33,096 nucleotides of DNA from a virus. Where the stretch lies: the IMG/VR virus record IMGVR_UViG_3300044722_000003, positions 1 to 33,096 of that record, one strand, 5' to 3'. The translations under genes were made by a program, and so were the position numbers. Below the pieces are notes generated by a model. The model saw nothing but the letters and a program-made list of their open reading frames with translations. It was not told the origin of the DNA and did no database searches. Positions 20,611 through 28,020 of the stretch are shown in pieces. The stretch's first letter is position 1, and every line of letters starts with the position of its first letter.

Positions 20611-21276
20611 CAGCCACGCCCAGCGCAGCGAGCCGCGGAGATGGTTGAGCGAACCGCCGCTGTTCTGGTAGACGATCACGGTGACGATGTCATTCACGGC
20701 AAGCACTTCGAGCGTCGGCAACCACATCTCCAACGTGGAGCCGCCCGGTACGAGCTCGGTACGCGCGATCTCAGTGCCGTTCTTCAAGAGCCGCAGAACC
20801 CGGATGCCCGAACTGGATATCTGCCATTGCGCCGCCGTGATGATCTGATACAGCCCGGCCCTCTTGCAGGTCAACTGGTGCGCCGAGCCGGCGGCGTGCT
20901 GGTCGTTGTTGGGCTCGTCGGCGTACTCGCTGTTATACGTCACCGTCACATCAGTCACATCCGGGATGGCATAGGCGACTGAGGTCGCGAGAACCGCGTA
21001 GTGCGTTCGTTCGCCGCGGCGCAGCTCGTCCCAGCCGGTGCCGTTGTCGACGTAGTAGGCGGGCGGGGTGAGGTCCGTCGCCTTGTAGAACCGGCCGCTC
21101 TTGCCGGGACTGCCCGGCGTTGACACCGGCCGAGACGCGAACACGCCAGCGCTATACGGCGTCAGCAACGGATCAATGTCGTCCGCCAGCGCCGAGAACC
21201 CCGCATCGATGTCCGACACGAGGCTTGAGCCCGTCAGACGCCGCAACGCCCACTTCGCTGTCGTCGTGAATGCCAT
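20602..21276 (-). CDS. Tail fibre/receptor-binding protein with C1q-like head, 224 aa
   Basis: ATG 21276 has a strong AGGAGG site. The N-terminal 45 residues are helical (LVSDIDAGFSALADDIDPLL), suited to trimerisation or attachment. The middle has the tail-fibre phrase SGRFYKATDLTPPAYYVDNG followed by WDEL. The C-terminal 120 residues form a jelly-roll resembling C1q/TNF domains: CKRAGLYQIITAAQWQISSS, VLRLLKNGTEIART, VNDIVTVIVYQNSGGSLN and SLRWAWLSP. It would be the distal host-binding part of the tail, matching xkdV position. Confidence 0.78.
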   Translation of the reverse strand: MAFTTTAKWALRRLTGSSLVSDIDAGFSALADDIDPLLTPYSAGVFASRPVSTPGSPGKSGRFYKATDLTPPAYYVDNGTGWDELRRGERTHYAVLATSVAYAIPDVTDVTVTYNSEYADEPNNDQHAAGSAHQLTCKRAGLYQIITAAQWQISSSGIRVLRLLKNGTEIARTELVPGGSTLEMWLPTLEVLAVNDIVTVIVYQNSGGSLNHLRGSLRWAWLSP

Positions 21277-21285
21277 CGGGGCCTC

Positions 21286-21726
21286 CTAGGTGATGGGCCG
21301 GGAGCCGCGCAAGGCGCCATTGAGGCCGCGCCGCTGATTCTCGGATCTGGTTACAGGCTCGAGGTGGTCAGGATTGACGCACGCGCGAACATGGCAGAGA
21401 TGGTCCAATTCGAGGCCGTCGGGGACTGGGCCGTGGAGTTGTGTCCACATCATGACGTGCGCCCCCTGGACACGGCCATTCCATCGCTTGCGGCCATAGC
21501 CACGCGACTTTGTCAGCTTCCAGATCCAGCACGGCGTCAAATAGCCACAGTCCTGAACGACGTAGCCACAGAGAGGCACGCCCACCGCTCGTGTGCCGTG
21601 TCCCTTGACGAAGCGCTTGGGCCGACCCTTCACATACCCGCGCGCAGCCTCAGTCCATCCCGCTATTGACGTGGCCTGCCCGCATCCGCACTGGCACGAA
21701 CCGGCGGGTATCTTCTCATCCGGCAT
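21286..21726 (-). CDS. HNH homing-type endonuclease, 146 aa
   Basis: ATG 21726 follows GAGGAG by about eight bases. N-terminal CQCGCGQ with a later Cys may form a zinc site. FVKGHGTRAVGVPLCGYVV and CWIWKLTKSRGYGRKRWNG precede the HNH core LELDHLCHVRACVNPDHLEP then VTRSENQRRG, the pattern of phage HNH_3 homing endonucleases. Inserted between tail protein I and fibre genes, with its own leader hairpin and not overlapping either neighbour, it looks like a free-standing selfish element. Confidence 0.88.
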   Translation of the reverse strand: MPDEKIPAGSCQCGCGQATSIAGWTEAARGYVKGRPKRFVKGHGTRAVGVPLCGYVVQDCGYLTPCWIWKLTKSRGYGRKRWNGRVQGAHVMMWTQLHGPVPDGLELDHLCHVRACVNPDHLEPVTRSENQRRGLNGALRGSRPIT

Positions 21727-21747
21727 GAGGCTCACTCCTCGTGTCCG

Positions 21748-21776
21748 GCCCCCGGCCGCGACAACGGTGCGGGGGC
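21748..21776 (-). promoter_or_regulatory. Hairpin upstream of HNH gene
   Basis: GCCCCCG and CGGGGGC pair across 15 bases in the 80-bp gap between tail protein I (stop 21807) and the HNH gene (ATG 21726). It may lower HNH expression relative to tail genes or act as a weak terminator. Stem and loop length equal those at 20198-20226. Confidence 0.45.
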
Positions 21777-21806
21777 GCTTTGAGCGGCCGATTCTACCGG
21801 TCGAGA

Positions 21807-22406
21807 TCACGTGATGTTGGCCAGCGTGGCCGTGTCGATGGTGCCGGCGGCCGCGTCGATGGTCCGGGTGCCCTCGTCGATCACGGGCGCGTTGGACACG
21901 ACGTGGATCAGGATGTCTGCGCCCGGCTTCTCGCTCATCAATGCCGCCAGCGTTGCCGCCGGATTCGGTGTCTCCGTCGTGCGGGTGATGACAGTGATCT
22001 GCCACGCGCTACTCGATCGCTCGACGAGACGGACCGTCTTCGAGCCCGTCAAGGTCGTCTGCGCCTTCGCGATCATCGACGCCGGCCGCCCGACGGCCTG
22101 CCCCGACGCGCGACGCACCTCGTCGCGCTGCGCCGCCTCCGTCGCGCGCAACGTCAGCTTCACACCCGGGATCTGCGCCAGCCACGCCAACGCGTCAGCG
22201 GGCGCGGTCTCAACATCGACAAGGGCCGCCCACCCCGGCCGGCTGCCGCGGTCCTCGGATAGATCCGCGACCTCCTGCCACATCAAGCCGATCGCCTGGC
22301 AGAGATGGCCGAACGCCCAGCCGTTCGCCGGATCGTCAAACGCGAGCGGCTCGTTCGCGTCGAGCAGCTCCGCACCGACGGAGCCCATCACCGGTGCCGG
22401 GGTCAC
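21807..22406 (-). CDS. Tail protein I (gpI/XkdU-like baseplate wedge)
   Basis: 199 residues from GTG 22406 (GTGA overlap with baseplate J). The N-terminal half, GWAFGHLCQAIGLMWQEVAD and ALAWLAQIPGVKL, then TEAAQRDEVRRASGQAVGRP and GSKTVRLVERSSSAWQITVI, is typical of phage tail protein I relatives that join baseplate wedges to fibres. Position after gp25 and gpJ matches PBSX xkdU and P2 gpI. Confidence 0.8.
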   Translation of the reverse strand: MTPAPVMGSVGAELLDANEPLAFDDPANGWAFGHLCQAIGLMWQEVADLSEDRGSRPGWAALVDVETAPADALAWLAQIPGVKLTLRATEAAQRDEVRRASGQAVGRPASMIAKAQTTLTGSKTVRLVERSSSAWQITVITRTTETPNPAATLAALMSEKPGADILIHVVSNAPVIDEGTRTIDAAAGTIDTATLANIT

Positions 22407-23581
22407 GGGGCCACCGCGGTAATCGAAAGCGTTCCGGGCCGCGTCAGATCGGCCGGTGTCGACAACGGCACGTCGGTCGTGCCAAGCGCCCCTGCCTGCG
22501 TGGCGATCGTGAGGGAGTTGATGAAATGCACCCCTTCGACGCGGTTGATCGCCTCAGCAACCTCGAGGTAGCGGACGGCGGTCTCGTCGATCCAGACCGT
22601 CGCATCCGACCCGAACGGGGTTCCCCACGTCGCCGGCGAGAAATAGTCCGTCAGCGCCGCGACGACGGCCGCCTGAACGCCAGCTGTATCGAACCCGGGG
22701 TAGGTGGTGACGGACGCGGTGACCTTGATCGTCGTGTAGGTCGGATCGATCACGTTGACCACGAAGTTCAGTTCGCGGAGGCCCTCGAGCAGCGTCTTGA
22801 CACTGGTCTTGACGCCGCTGGAGACCGGCTCGCCCGTGACATCCGCGACTGCGACGGTGACCATCTTCTCGTTGCCGAAGGTCGTGGTGACGGGGTCGTA
22901 GTTGTCGATTCCCAGTGCCCGGCCGACCGACGGGACGAGGAGCCGGGCGATGTCGGCGAAGTGCTCGGCCTTGATCGGTGTCACCCGTGACAGCGACCGC
23001 ATAAGTACCCACCGGGCGAGGTACTCGTCGTCGGTCTCGGCGTCGATGCCGCCCGTCGTCTGCGCAGTCAAGGTGACGGTGTTGATCCACGCCAAGGCTT
23101 CGACAGGCTCGACGACTGAGATGGCGGGCAGCCCGGAGCCTGCGGCGCCGGCTGTCTCAGCGACGAGAGCGACGGCGCCGGCCGCGGTCGACGTCGACCC
23201 GGGCGCGATCGTGACGGTCCCGACCGACGCGAACACCTCTCCGCTGTCGCCGCTGGTGCGGATCAGAAACCGGGTTCCATCGGAGATCGTGTAACCGGCG
23301 TTGTCCAAGGCCGTAACGGTCGCCGTCGTCTGCGCCGGCGTCGCGTCGATCGGGGCGAGCCCGTCGACCCAACGGCCGAGATAGCGCAAGATCGATACCG
23401 GGACGTCGGCGGCGGTGTCCCTGGCCGGGGCCATCATCTGCGCGCACGCCGCGATGATCTGCGACGCCTGGTCACCGCGGGCACGGTTCCAGCCGGGGAT
23501 CACCGACTCCATGTAGTCAAAGCCGATCGCGGCGATCTCAGCGGGATCGGTCGTGATCGGGAAGGTGATCGCCTCAGCCAT
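22403..23581 (-). CDS. Baseplate J protein (gpJ/XkdT-like)
   Basis: 392 residues. Family landmarks: an N-terminal helix-rich region with SVIPGWNRARGDQASQIIAA, DGLAPIDATPAQTTATVT, GYTISDGTRFLI, the repeated strand segment EPVEALAWINTVTLTAQTTG, GGIDAETDDEYLARWVLMRS and LSRVTPIKAEHFADIARLL. The C-terminus has INRVEGVHFINSLTIAT. It forms the baseplate wedge of contractile tails. The ATG at 23581 lies 17 bp after gp25's stop. Confidence 0.92.
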   Translation of the reverse strand: MAEAITFPITTDPAEIAAIGFDYMESVIPGWNRARGDQASQIIAACAQMMAPARDTAADVPVSILRYLGRWVDGLAPIDATPAQTTATVTALDNAGYTISDGTRFLIRTSGDSGEVFASVGTVTIAPGSTSTAAGAVALVAETAGAAGSGLPAISVVEPVEALAWINTVTLTAQTTGGIDAETDDEYLARWVLMRSLSRVTPIKAEHFADIARLLVPSVGRALGIDNYDPVTTTFGNEKMVTVAVADVTGEPVSSGVKTSVKTLLEGLRELNFVVNVIDPTYTTIKVTASVTTYPGFDTAGVQAAVVAALTDYFSPATWGTPFGSDATVWIDETAVRYLEVAEAINRVEGVHFINSLTIATQAGALGTTDVPLSTPADLTRPGTLSITAVAP

Positions 23582-23597
23582 CGATCCTCACCTTGCC

Positions 23598-23942
23598 TCA
23601 GGCACCTTCCTCGACGTCCACGCGGATGTCGTCGCGACTGCCTGGTAGCCGGGTGCCGGGCGGGTCGGGCAGGCCGGCGGTGGGGCGGCTGAGGACAACG
23701 GCGATGTCCGGCTCGGACCGTGCGATCGCAGCGGCGAGCTCATCGAGATCGGCCTCGACAACGCGCATCACCTCCGACGGGATCCCGAACGTCGGATCAT
23801 CCAGGCGCTGCCCAATCATCGTCCGGCAGGTGACGTGGATGCGGTCCTGCATGTGCTCCGGGCTGTCCTGCTCGACGGTGACGGCGAGGCCGTCGACGAA
23901 CCGCAACGGGAACGCGAGATGAGGGATCTGCGGCTCTGTCAT
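23598..23942 (-). CDS. Baseplate wedge protein gp25/gpW-like (XkdS-like)
   Basis: 114 residues; the ATG at 23942 overlaps the preceding stop (ATGA). It reads LAFPLRFVDGLAVTVEQDSP, then IHVTCRTMIGQRLDDPTFGI, VMRVVEADLDELAAAIARSE and PDIAVVLSRP, the classic gp25-like (W_rich/GPW) arrangement of strand, GxRxxDPxFG motif and helix. It is a conserved core wedge component of contractile injection systems. Confidence 0.88.
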   Translation of the reverse strand: MTEPQIPHLAFPLRFVDGLAVTVEQDSPEHMQDRIHVTCRTMIGQRLDDPTFGIPSEVMRVVEADLDELAAAIARSEPDIAVVLSRPTAGLPDPPGTRLPGSRDDIRVDVEEGA

Positions 23943-25375
23943 AGGTCGTAGCTCCCGCCGAGTCGGATCACGTCACCCACCGCGAACGTTACGGGCGACG
24001 TGCTCGTCATGGCACCCGTCAGACCGCCGGCGTTGCGCAAGGTGACGTATCCCTCGTTGCTGACGAGGACGAGGCCGGTGCCGCTGTAATAGGCGTTCGC
24101 GCTCGTATCGAAGACGAACACCGGAACGATGCGGATCACGCCGCCGCTGGTCGGCTTCAGCGGCAGCAGGAACCGCAGGTCGCCGGTGCCGAGGTTCGTC
24201 GTCGAACCGATCGTGAGCTGGATCTCGAACGTGACGCTCGCACCGTGCCGCGACCAGGATCCCGTCAACGTTCCGTCGCCGACCGTCGGCGCGGTCCCCC
24301 CCGACGTCAGCGTCGGCGTGTAGGTCCGCTTGCCGTGATCGACGAGGTTCAGATGCGGGTTCGCGGAGTTGTCGTCAACGGTCCCGTTGTACGTGTTCGC
24401 CTGAATCGTCACCGGCGTGTAGCTCGCGTCGATGACGACGTTCGGGCCGATGTCGCAGCCGCTGATCGCGATGTTGTGGCCCTTGACATGCAGGATGCCG
24501 CTCTCGGCGGTGTAGGCGCCGCCGAGGCGAACACCGTCGATGATCACGCCGCGGGACTCGCCGGTGAAGACGATCTCGGCGATGTAGCCGCCGGCGACGA
24601 TGAAGACGTTGTTGCAGCCGCCGAGGTCGATGAAGCGCTTTCCGTTGGATTCGCAGCCGATGAACTTCCTGGGGGTCGCGGCGAGCTGCTGCGTCGGCGT
24701 GATCAGGATCGCTTCCTCGCCGATCGCGGCGCCGACGAGGTGCGCGAACGTGCCGTTCTCCCAGATGCTTTGTGACCCGGCGTCGATCGCGGCGAAGTGC
24801 AGGCAGCGGTCGGCGAAGTTGATGATCTGGAAGTGCTCGCAGTCCTGGCGGGCCTTGCCGGCTGCGATCACGACGCCCTTGCCGGTGAAGGTGGCGCCCT
24901 GCCCCTCGAGGGTGAGGCGTTCGAATCCGGCCTCGCTTCCGAGGGTGAGCATGTCGCCGTTGAAGTCGTGCAGGATGGTGGTGGCGTACTTGCCGGCGCC
25001 GGCGAGTCGTCCGCGGTCGGGAATGTCGATGTGCTGCTGCCAGCGGTAGGTATCGCCGCGCAACTCGATCAGGCGCTCACCGGCGTTCCAGCGGCTTAGG
25101 AGTTCGCCCGCGTCGTCGCCGCCTATCGGGAACGACACGGTCTCGTCGGGGAACGCCCAGATGCTGCCCGTGTCGTCGATCTGCACCAGTGCGCGCTGGC
25201 CGCGGACCGGCGGCCGCGTCGGGCTGCCCCACCGGGCGGGTCCCCACTCGTGTGTCGAGCCGTACGCATCGACGGTGACCATGACCGGGTCCGCCCTGGA
25301 CACTCGCCCGGAGAAGACCGAGCCCGGCATGGTCGGCAGGGTCTGGGGCGCGGGGAGGAGCGAGTTCGCGCTCAT
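23939..25375 (-). CDS. gpV/XkdR-like N-terminus fused to beta-helix tail spike
   Basis: 478 residues; the ATG at 25375 is in a TGATG overlap. Residues about 15-75 (SGRVSRADPVMVTVDAYGST, RGQRALVQIDDTGSIWAFP) have the beta-barrel pattern of baseplate spike or XkdR-like proteins. From about 80 to 330 comes a parallel beta-helix: DTYRWQQHIDIPDRGRLAGA, repeated short strands and asparagine turns (GCNNVFIVAGGYIAEIVFTG, ISGCDIGPNVVIDASYTPV). Residues 335-478 form a separate beta-rich tail. It may be the central spike or a receptor-degrading tail spike; no catalytic triad was identified. Confidence 0.75.
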   Translation of the reverse strand: MSANSLLPAPQTLPTMPGSVFSGRVSRADPVMVTVDAYGSTHEWGPARWGSPTRPPVRGQRALVQIDDTGSIWAFPDETVSFPIGGDDAGELLSRWNAGERLIELRGDTYRWQQHIDIPDRGRLAGAGKYATTILHDFNGDMLTLGSEAGFERLTLEGQGATFTGKGVVIAAGKARQDCEHFQIINFADRCLHFAAIDAGSQSIWENGTFAHLVGAAIGEEAILITPTQQLAATPRKFIGCESNGKRFIDLGGCNNVFIVAGGYIAEIVFTGESRGVIIDGVRLGGAYTAESGILHVKGHNIAISGCDIGPNVVIDASYTPVTIQANTYNGTVDDNSANPHLNLVDHGKRTYTPTLTSGGTAPTVGDGTLTGSWSRHGASVTFEIQLTIGSTTNLGTGDLRFLLPLKPTSGGVIRIVPVFVFDTSANAYYSGTGLVLVSNEGYVTLRNAGGLTGAMTSTSPVTFAVGDVIRLGGSYDL

Positions 25376-27270
25376 CAGGCGCCCTTGACGTGGCGAGGCT
25401 TGAAGCCGGTCGTCTCGCGGCGGCCCTTGCGCACACGCGGCCCCGGCTCCTGGTTATCGTCGCCGCTGCGGCGGCTGGTGTCGAAGCGGTAGCCGTCGTG
25501 GCCACCGTGAAACTCGATCCAGACGTGTTCGCTGTTGGCCCAAACGGTGAAGAACCGGCCCTTGCCGGGCTCCCCCCACGACGACGCGAACTGGCCGGAC
25601 ACGATCGCGCTGTCGCCGGGGAACACGCCGGCGAGCTTCAACGCGAGACTGACGCTTGAGGAGCAGTCCAGCGGCTCGCGGCCGTCGATGTCCTTCAGCA
25701 GCTTGCCGTGCCCACCCCCGTAGAGGTAGCGGCGGCGCTGATCGCTGACGGCCATGCACCCGGCCCACACCGACCCGGTGTCACCGATCGCTCCGGGCCC
25801 CTCAAGGGTCTGCGCCGGCTTGAGCAGCTCGGTGCCGCGCCGCAGCTGCACCGTCGCGGTCTTCGAGTCGCGTGAGCGCCGGAACGATGACACGAGCCAC
25901 CGGCCGTCCGCGACGCCCTCCCCGCGGACGAGGACGCTCGTGCCCGGCGGGATAGCCCACAGGCTCGCGCGGCACTGGACGGTCGCGACGTTGACCGGCA
26001 TGCGCGGCGACACCTCCCAGTCGATCCAGTCCACGGCCGGGTCGTCCTCGCTGACGACCGCACGGGGCCGCGAGTTGATCAGGTCCTGCTCGCGCGCGTA
26101 GTACACCCGGTTTCGCAGCGCGTGCACCCGGAACCCCTTCGCCTCACCGATCCTTAACAGCGCCGTCCAGGAGTCCTCGTTGGGGTCTTCGGACGTGCCG
26201 CGCTGCACCAGCACACCGGCGCGCGTGTCGCGCGCGCGATCAGCGACCGATCCAAGTCCTCCGTAGGCCTCGACGATCGCGACGGCCTCGTCGCGCCAGG
26301 TGTCGTAACGGTCGGGGAACGCTGAGCCTTGGACGGCCTGCGCGACCTGTCCGGCCGACCACTCCGGATGGTCCTTCGCGAGCTGGATCGCGCCGCCACG
26401 GCCAGTGAACCCGGTCGTCAAGAACATGCGGCAGGACTTCGATACCGACCGTGCGACGTCCGCGCCGTGCAGGCCAACGCGAACCTGCAAGATCCCCGCG
26501 CTATCACGATCACCGCCGGGAAGATTGAGAAACCTCGACTCAACGATGCAAGCCTCGTTCAACGCGAGCGTCGCCTTCTGGCCGGCCTCTTCCGCCCCCG
26601 CCACGCCCATCGCGACTTCGATGTTGCGGACCTGCTCCGGCGTCACCGCGGCACCCTGCACGGTCAGCCCAGTCCCGCTTCTGGGCGAAGACACGTCGAT
26701 GAGCGGCGTTGCCGCGGGACTGAGGAGCCCCGTGCCGAACGGGCCGCCGCCCGTCAGCGGCGTCGAGGTGAGTGTGCCGGCGGGGCCGATGCCGCGCTCA
26801 CGGCGGTCGTCGGCCTCGGCGCGCTGACGCTTTTCGTCCAGCACGCTCCCGGACTCGATCACCGCAACACCGGTCGGCGTGACGAACTGGGCGCCGACCC
26901 TCGTGACGAGCAGCCGGGCGAACCGGACATGGTCCTCTTCGCCGCGTGGCTTCAGCGGGCCCCTGGCGGATTTCAGCAGCGCTACGACACGGTCCTCGAA
27001 CGTCAGCGTGAACGTGTTGCCGACCTTGGCCGCGCCCGCGAGCCTGTACTTGGCGTCGTCGAGCGTGATCTCCACGCTCGCGTCGAGCTTGCCGTCCTTG
27101 TTGCGATCCAGGATCCCGGACCGGCGCAACTGGCGCTGCTGATCCTGGATCGTGATGACCAGCGGCGCCGACGTCTCCATGCTGAGGTCGTAGGTCGTGT
27201 CTGTGACTGACGCGTCGAGGCGGACGTCGACCTCGCGGCCGTCCAAGGTCATCGCGAACACCTCAGGCAC
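25375..27270 (-). CDS. gpD/XkdQ-like baseplate hub with transglycosylase and NlpC/P60 domains
   Basis: 631 residues. Residues 1-150 are a gpD-like first barrel (VITIQDQQRQLRRSGILDRN). An insert at about 205-340 resembles a lysozyme/SLT fold: LALNEACIVESRFLNLPGGD with E244 as candidate acid, then SAGILQVRVGLHG. Hub sequence resumes at 362-480 (SWTALLRIGEAKGFRVHALR, NVATVQCRASLW, VLVRGEGVADGRWLVSSFRR). Residues 500-600 look like NlpC/P60: YLYGGGHGK, C536 in LDCSSSVSLALKLAGVF and H582 in EHVWIEFHG. It likely digests peptidoglycan during DNA injection. Domain borders are estimates. Confidence 0.82.
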   Translation of the reverse strand: MPEVFAMTLDGREVDVRLDASVTDTTYDLSMETSAPLVITIQDQQRQLRRSGILDRNKDGKLDASVEITLDDAKYRLAGAAKVGNTFTLTFEDRVVALLKSARGPLKPRGEEDHVRFARLLVTRVGAQFVTPTGVAVIESGSVLDEKRQRAEADDRRERGIGPAGTLTSTPLTGGGPFGTGLLSPAATPLIDVSSPRSGTGLTVQGAAVTPEQVRNIEVAMGVAGAEEAGQKATLALNEACIVESRFLNLPGGDRDSAGILQVRVGLHGADVARSVSKSCRMFLTTGFTGRGGAIQLAKDHPEWSAGQVAQAVQGSAFPDRYDTWRDEAVAIVEAYGGLGSVADRARDTRAGVLVQRGTSEDPNEDSWTALLRIGEAKGFRVHALRNRVYYAREQDLINSRPRAVVSEDDPAVDWIDWEVSPRMPVNVATVQCRASLWAIPPGTSVLVRGEGVADGRWLVSSFRRSRDSKTATVQLRRGTELLKPAQTLEGPGAIGDTGSVWAGCMAVSDQRRRYLYGGGHGKLLKDIDGREPLDCSSSVSLALKLAGVFPGDSAIVSGQFASSWGEPGKGRFFTVWANSEHVWIEFHGGHDGYRFDTSRRSGDDNQEPGPRVRKGRRETTGFKPRHVKGA

Positions 27271-27276
27271 CGCCGG

Positions 27277-28020
27277 TCACCTCGGAACCTTGAGCTTCAT
27301 CCCGGCCTTGACGGCCTTGGCGTCGCGGATCCCGTTGAGCTTCTTCAACTCCGCGACGCCCTTGGCGATCGCCGACGCGGACTTCGCGCCCATCTCATCC
27401 CGGGCGATCGTGCCGAGCGACTCGCCGGCCTTCACGGTGTACCTCCGAGTGGCCGGGGCCGCCGTCGACTTCCTGGCCGTGACGGTCACGAGCTCGAGCG
27501 CCTGGTACTCGCCGAGGCTGACGACCAGCCACAGCCGGATGCGGTGGCGGCCATCCCAGACCGCTTCGCCCTCATCGAGCTTTGTGATCACCCATTCGCG
27601 GTCACCGTGCGGAACCATCCCGCTGACCCGAACAACGGGCGGCGTGGTCCCGCGGGGGCTGCCTTCGGGCGGGCGGCCCATCGTGTACAGCGCCGTGATC
27701 TCGTCTTCGATCGGGCGGCGCTCGACGAGCCCGTCGAGCAGTATCGGGATTGCGAGGGTGCGGCCGGGGATGCTGCCCCATTCGATGCCGTTCTCGCGGC
27801 CGGGTCGCGGCACGCCTTCCCAGCCGCCGACACCGCCGTCTGCGGTCGCGGAGGTCGCGCCGAGCTTGCACTTGAGGATCAGTGCGGGGCGCTCGGTGAC
27901 GAACGCGACCTCGCCGGGCCGGACCTTGACTGGCCGGCCGGTCGGGATCTGCACGCCGAGGCGCGGCCGGGCGCCGGCGAGGCCGCCGGGGAAGAGGCGT
28001 CCGATGGCGACGGGGCTCAT
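27277..28020 (-). CDS. LysM-containing baseplate protein (XkdP-like)
   Basis: 247 residues; the ATG at 28020 is in an ATGA overlap with the tape measure gene. The N-terminal 190 residues are beta-rich (EVAFVTERPALILKCKLGAT, REWVITKLDEGEAVWDGRHR). The C-terminus is one LysM domain, RRYTVKAGESLGTIARDEMG, followed by GVAELKKLNGIRDAKAVKAG and MKLKVP. Such proteins link tube and hub in PBSX-type tails. Gene order tape measure, LysM, hub agrees. Confidence 0.88.
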   Translation of the reverse strand: MSPVAIGRLFPGGLAGARPRLGVQIPTGRPVKVRPGEVAFVTERPALILKCKLGATSATADGGVGGWEGVPRPGRENGIEWGSIPGRTLAIPILLDGLVERRPIEDEITALYTMGRPPEGSPRGTTPPVVRVSGMVPHGDREWVITKLDEGEAVWDGRHRIRLWLVVSLGEYQALELVTVTARKSTAAPATRRYTVKAGESLGTIARDEMGAKSASAIAKGVAELKKLNGIRDAKAVKAGMKLKVPR

